Program-made: the position numbers and the translations under genes
From: Ancistrus triradiatus
Lineage: Eukaryota; Chordata; Actinopteri; Siluriformes; Loricariidae
Reading direction: 5' to 3'
Assembly: GCA_025084515.1 (NCBI GenBank)
Contig: JAJAGP010000424.1
Span: 1 to 64,000 of the forward strand
DNA: 64,000 nt
Part shown: piece by piece, positions 60,401-64,000 of the stretch
Position numbering within the stretch: position 1 is the stretch's first letter
Layout: each line of letters opens with the position of its first letter
The notes under the pieces: model-generated
The model's database searches: none
What the model saw: the letters and a program-made list of their open reading frames with translations, nothing else
Told to the model about the DNA's origin: nothing

Positions 60401-63208
60401 AGGTGTTTTCAATCAATGGGATGACAATCAGGTCTGAGTGGGCACCCTGTTTTATTTAAGGAACAGGGATCTATCAAAGTCTGCTCTTCACAACATGTTT
60501 GTGGATGTGTATCATGGCACAAACAAATGAGATTTCTGAGGACCTCAGAAAAAGAGTTGTTGATGCTCATCAAGCTGGAAATGGTTACAAAACCATCTCT
60601 AAAGAGTTTGGACTCCACCAATCCACAGTCAGACAGATTGTGTACAAATGGAGGAAATTCCAGTCCATTGTTTCACTACCCAGGAGTGGTCGACCAACAA
60701 AGATCACTCCAAGAGCAAGGCGTGTAATAGTTGGCGAGTTCACAAAGGACCCCTTGATGGGGGAAGGTTCATATACTTTTTTTTTTTTTTTTTTACTTTT
60801 CCTCAATAAATACATGACTAAGTATAATATTTTGTCTCATTTGTTTAACTTGGTGAAACTCTGATAATGTTTTAGGTCATACTTATGCAGAAATATCAAA
60901 AATTCTAAAGGGTTCACAAACTTTCAAGCACCACTGTACGCATATGCAGTGTGTGTATGTTTCACATACCTCAGTGTGATTACTACTAGGCAGTAGGGTG
61001 GCCAGAGGAGGCCGGTCTGTGGCTCCAGGCAGAATGTAGTCTGGAGATGGAGGTATTTCACTTGTCTGCTCATTCTTACTGTGATTTCTTCTGCCTTTGG
61101 AGGAGTGGCTTGTAGTAGGGACCTCTGAAAGACAAACACGTTAGTGTTCAGTGAACCAGTTAAGGCTTAGTAAACCTGTCAGATAGTCATTTGTATCCCA
61201 TGTTCCTGTGAGGCAGCAACTTACAGAGACTTAAAATCATTTAAGAACAATAGAGAGGGTGGATGGAAGTGAAATAATTTAAAACATAAAGGCTTATTTT
61301 GTACTTTATAGATAGTGATAGTACCTGTAACTGTCATAATTAAGTGGTCACTTTATTAGAGACATTGCCTTTTCACTATTGGGGCTTGCCTGTATGAAAA
61401 TTAGACACGTGACCACTGAGTGAGAATAAAATCAAGTGAGCAAGTTTTCTGTGGATAGTTTCAGCATGAACGTAAAACTGAATAATCAAGAAATCTGAGC
61501 AAATTCAAATGAGGCGTGAAGAAACACACATCTGTTGTATTCACACATTGGTACACAGATCTGTTGTACTGCCAACCAGGTAATTGAAGGTATTGCGTGA
61601 ACCTGCTAATAAACCATATTAGCTCTCATCAGTCACGGAGAAACAAGTGGGATATTGATTAGTCTCAATGTGCAATGTAATATTATGAGCCATATATATA
61701 TATGGAGTGTTTCAATGATAATGAAACATACAAAATTTGTCTGCATCCCAAGCCACAGCTGCATGTCATACTTGTACACTATAAATTATGTCATTTTTCA
61801 AATTTTAATACTATAGACAGTATGCAGTAAATTGAACTCTCGATTGACATCATTGTTGCATAAATGTTAAATTTACCACAACAATATGAATGTAAGTTTT
61901 GTATAGATAATGTCAGAAAGTAGCTAAATGGTCAGCTAACTAAATGCTAATAAAGGAGCTTGCAGGTTTCCAGAGACCTCATAAATTAAATATTCAATGA
62001 TACATTTTTCGCTTGAGTTATAAGGTTTGGTGTGTATCCTCGAACTGCTTCCACAACATTTGTGTAGGATTAATGAGTACTACTTAATGTAGAATGACTT
62101 GTGTAGTTAGGGTCACTGTCTTGCTGTATGACCCACATTCTCTTGAGTTTCAGTTCACACACAGATATCCTGACATTTTCCTTTAGAATTTGCTGTTATA
62201 ATTCAGAATTCATTATTCTGTCAATGACGACAAGCCACCCAGTCCCAGATGCAGCAAAACAGGCCCAAACTATGACACCACAACCATGTTTCACATACAG
62301 ACTAAGGTTCTTATGGTGGAATGCATTGATTTTTTTTAAACCAAACAAGTTCTATTTTCGTCCGATCCATTCATAAAGTATCTTTTCAATAGCTTTCTAG
62401 CTTGTCAACAGTCTATGTGGTGGGCAGGAACCTTCTTTTTGGAGAGTAATGGATTTCTGCTTGACATTTTACCATGCTTGCAACTCTCGTTCAATATTTT
62501 CCTGACAGTGAACATTTGTGTGCCTTTGTGACCATGTTGAATATTACAAAACTCGATCTTAGTTTGACACTCACAAACATGTAATCCTTAATGATTTCCC
62601 TCAAAAATAAATGACCAAGTAAAATATTTTTATCGCATTTGTTTAATTGGGTTCTTTTGATCTATTTTTAGGATTTGTGTGAAACTCCGATGATGTTTTG
62701 GGTAATAATTATTCAGAAATATAGTAAAAGATAAAGGGTTCACAATCTGCCAAGTACCGCTGTAAATAAACTTTTATCAGATTGCTGTTGCTATGCAGCA
62801 CCTCTGGTGGCTCAGTGGTTTATGTGGATCTGTTTCCAATCCCAGGTAAGGTCAGGTGGTGTGTTTATTGAACCACAGTACCATATTTAAAACGACCTAT
62901 CAACAATTTGTTTTAAATATGTCAATATGAACTTATTCAGATTAATACAAATCTTTGCATGCAAATAAGACAAACAGCACATGATGCCATTTGTACAAGT
63001 TGTGAACCACCGAGGTTCCATAACATTTTCTGAACTAAAACATGGGGGGAAAAATAAAAATAAAACACCCTCTTACCATGTGTGCGTGTGAGCACACTGA
63101 GTACACTGGGTGATTTGCCTTCCCTCAGGGCATCCTGGGGACTTGAAGCACTCAGCAGCTCTTGAACACGGGCCAAATGAGTTCGTGCTGAACGTGGAGA
63201 GTAAGGCT
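45430..63208 (-). CDS. CLUH-like clustered mitochondria protein, divergent paralogue; 23 exons, N-terminus beyond the window
   Basis: Exons in gene order: 63077-63208, 60970-61124, 58672-58826, 57869-57991, 56512-56644, 56287-56379, 55481-56166, 55284-55357, 54513-54617, 54319-54419, 54028-54180, 53866-53928, 53552-53781, 52860-52944, 50123-50276, 49900-50039, 49735-49815, 49521-49646, 48393-48502, 48191-48284, 46147-46275, 45967-46040, 45430-45877. All are GT-AG and in phase: 1213 residues, no stop. Landmarks: SPDYILPGATDRPPLATLLP (residues about 72-91), WNPPPGSRKLQGD, the CLU core in the 686-nt exon (residues 264-491; ALVDYRGLRLCAQG, DDRYYIIDLFRTLPAD), GINLRYLGHLIYS, GVELSSLSAAISHFL, TPR-like repeats (790-1040; GEDHPYTGVLD, CGDNHPQTK) and an acidic, E/S/K-rich C-terminus (1065-1213). 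CLUH binds mRNAs of nuclear-encoded mitochondrial proteins in the cytosol. This copy is much more divergent than orthodox vertebrate CLUH, with a short linker after the CLU core. Confidence 0.9.
46350..48110. mobile_element. MITE-like repeat split by a Tc1, CLUH-like intron
   Basis: The left part (tttacatgccctaaataatc, cgataactgcagaaaatc at about 46350-46400) and the right part (aataatcggacagctgcaga, ggatataaatgcac at about 48050-48112) look like inverted ends of one fish MITE family. The Tc1 fragment at 46741-47620 lies between. Boundaries are approximate. Confidence 0.4.
46741..47620 (-). mobile_element. Tc1/mariner element, family B, truncated, in CLUH-like intron
   Basis: It starts cagtggggcaaaaagt after a TA (46739-46740). 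The minus-strand transposase C-terminal part is open (MERGWVFQHDNDPKNTARAM, WPSQSPALNPIENLWREL, KTYRKHLISVITNK; 47273-46953) with both catalytic positions of the second half. It breaks off at about 47620 in the middle of the N-terminal region. Sense orientation relative to the host gene. Confidence 0.85.
51548..51770 (+). mobile_element. Possible LINE or SINE 3' fragment in the 2.6-kb CLUH-like intron
   Basis: The run gttagcatctggtgtaaaaa, cctgtgtcaaat, gtgattcactgtggcagctcc resembles the 3' terminal region common to several fish non-LTR elements. The rest of intron 50277-52859 shows no feature I can name, only AT-rich sequence. Confidence 0.4.
53017..53501 (+). mobile_element. Tc1/mariner element, family D, internally deleted
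   Basis: Terminal repeats cagtggggtgcaaaagtcag (53017) and the inverted tagcccccactg end (53501), with a following TA at 53502-53503. Internal remnants (caggataacgatcc, ccacagtcacctgatctgag) come from the catalytic region of a transposase. The element is 485 bp and lies between exons 53552-53781 and 52860-52944, only 50 bp from the donor of the former. Confidence 0.8.
54730..54850. repeat. Dispersed repeat fragment
   Basis: tagagatgtaccaatccaat and ggatcagtattggtacc fit the end of a common fish DNA-transposon repeat. A second scrap of another fish MITE (gagtggatcagaaaagcag, about 55055-55120) follows in the same intron. Confidence 0.45.
57112..57715. mobile_element. Non-autonomous Tc1-like element, family E
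   Basis: Its edges resemble a fish Tc1 family (cattcggaaagtcttcacac at 57127, gggtctgaatacttatgtcc at about 57630). The middle keeps blocks such as cccagactgaagtttc and cagacacgtgtgtctttcc. There is no usable transposase frame. A short hAT-like scrap (actagggatatcccgaaatg) follows at 57710. Confidence 0.6.
58072..58628. mobile_element. Large palindromic MITE in CLUH-like intron
   Basis: The ends gtgtactcacact (58079-58091) and agtgtgagtacac (58610-58622) are inverted. Inner arms also pair: cttcatggttgtacatatgtga (58230-58251) against tcacatatgtacaaccatga at about 58457-58476. The whole element could fold into one long hairpin with a roughly 200-bp loop. CpG-rich arms flank a (CACAG)n run. 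The superfamily is not determined. Confidence 0.75.
58878..59140 (+). mobile_element. Tc1/mariner family C fragment
   Basis: Keeps gggctcaccaaaactggaca, gtcagaatttggcgtaaaac, a (TGG)n expansion and ccctttatgaccacagtgta from the transposase region. Both ends are missing. It lies in the intron between exons 60970-61124 and 58672-58826; the following 59140-60140 is AT-rich with no feature recognised. Confidence 0.75.
60150..60936 (+). mobile_element. Internally deleted Tc1 family A element with intact ends
   Basis: 787 bp with cagtggtgcttgaaagtttg at 60150 and its inverted copy at 60936, both flanked by TA (60148-60149 and 60937-60938). The transposase N-terminal domain is open from 60513 (MAQTNEISEDLRKRVVDAHQ, SKEFGLHQSTVRQIVYKWR, GRPTKITPRARRVIVG) and ends in a deletion with a T-run at 60778-60794. 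It ends 33 bp before exon 60970-61124. Confidence 0.9.
62020..62763 (-). mobile_element. Tc1 family A element, degenerate
   Basis: The end gggttcacaatctgccaagt (about 62737) and internal blocks shared with 10550-10850 (gtcttgctgtatgacccac, ttcagaattcatta, cccagatgcagcaaaacagg) are present on the minus strand with many changes. The left limit is uncertain. Confidence 0.7.
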
Positions 63209-63529
63209 CTGTGACACAAACACACAACCAGATGTGAAAGTTCAGGTCAAGACACAACAGCAGGATCTGAAAGACCTATTGACACAGAATTGATCACTGA
63301 ATGTTACACAGGTGCTTGTGTCACTATTGTTGACTTTCAGTCTGTTTGTAAAGAATAGAGCATGGCTTCGAACAATCTTATGTAAGCCAATATAGAAAAA
63401 TGCTCAAATATAACTGACTTTCAATTAAACATGCAAGTATTATAAGAGAAAAGGTAATTATACCCTTGTAGGTATGTGCCACATAACGGGGATGTGACTT
63501 TACTTTTAAAGTGACTTTTATTTAATTGT

Positions 63530-64000
63530 AGACAGTATGAACCCAATATATTTCATGCATTGTCTGGTCAACTTCACATTTTATTTGTTAATAAGCATCA
63601 ATTCCTGCATTTCAGGACTGCAACACATTCCAAAAAAAAGTTGGGACGGTGAAGCATTTACCACTCTGTAATGTTGGCATTCCTTCTCACAACACTAAAA
63701 AGACACTGAGGATACCAAGTGTTTCAGGTGTCATTTTGTCCAATTCTTCATGAAAACACATCTTAAGGTGTCCAACAGTACGGATTGTCATTGTACTATT
63801 TTTGTTTCAAAATTCTTCACACATTCTCTATTGGGAACAGGTCAAGCCAATCCAGTACCCATACCCTCTTCTTCCACAGCCAAGTCTTTGTAATGTGTGT
63901 AGCATGTGGTTTTGAATTGTCTTGATGAAAAATGCATGGACATCCCTGAAAAAGGTCATCTTGAAGCACAGTGTTGATTTACACTCTCAGTGCACTTTTC
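63530..64000 (+). repeat. Non-autonomous dispersed element, continues past the window edge
   Basis: Same family as 38620-39130 in opposite orientation (ggactgcaacacattccaaa, aaagttgggacgg, gatgaaaaatgcatggacat). It occupies the last stretch before the window edge. No CLUH-like exon is visible in 63209-64000. Confidence 0.6.

Noticed and set aside
62795..62870. Possible tRNA-like SINE head (ggtggctcagtggttta)
   Set aside because: Only a weak A-box match and no proper B box; too short to support.

Overview
The window is nuclear DNA of a ray-finned (teleost-type) fish. It holds spliced vertebrate genes with GT-AG introns, many Tc1/mariner transposons of several families, L2-, L1- and RTE-type LINEs, a tRNA-derived SINE, hAT-like MITEs and Ty3-type LTR elements. 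The species cannot be named from the sequence. Exon boundaries below were read by hand from splice sites, phase continuity and remembered family conservation; no alignment program was run.

Left part (1-36.8 kb): a transposon-inflated, apparently dead rad9b locus on the minus strand. Eight exons between 22255 and 4579 join in phase and encode the 9-1-1 clamp family fold. Exon 16392-16529 carries an in-frame TAA and exon 16085-16198 has lost one base. The introns and 5' side are packed with mobile elements: two members of a non-autonomous Ty3-like LTR family (1-4534 and 5605-8410) plus a single LTR (22350-23412), an L2 LINE (11583-15177), several Tc1 copies, a Tc1 holding a hAT MITE with a perfect 8-bp TSD, a degenerate Tc1 holding a solo LTR with a perfect 5-bp TSD, and a nest at 22.3-34.6 kb (LTR > Tc1 > L1 > RTE, capped by a second Tc1 family).

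Middle (36.9-45.0 kb): srrd (SRR1-domain protein), plus strand, seven exons, an intact 275-residue reading frame, and introns carrying Tc1, L2 and MITE copies.

Right (45.4-63.2 kb and beyond the edge): the 3' 23 exons of a divergent CLUH-like (clustered mitochondria) gene on the minus strand, convergent with srrd with 390 bp between the stop codons. All phases agree and 1213 residues are open; the N-terminal exons lie outside the window.

Most unusual content: (i) the LTR family at 1-4534, which has two divergent Gag capsid-like modules in tandem, each followed by a proline-rich tail, and no visible protease, RT or integrase; (ii) tRNA-like modules with A and B boxes inside the LTRs of two related copies; (iii) the previously unmarked rad9b relic; (iv) the divergent CLUH paralogue.
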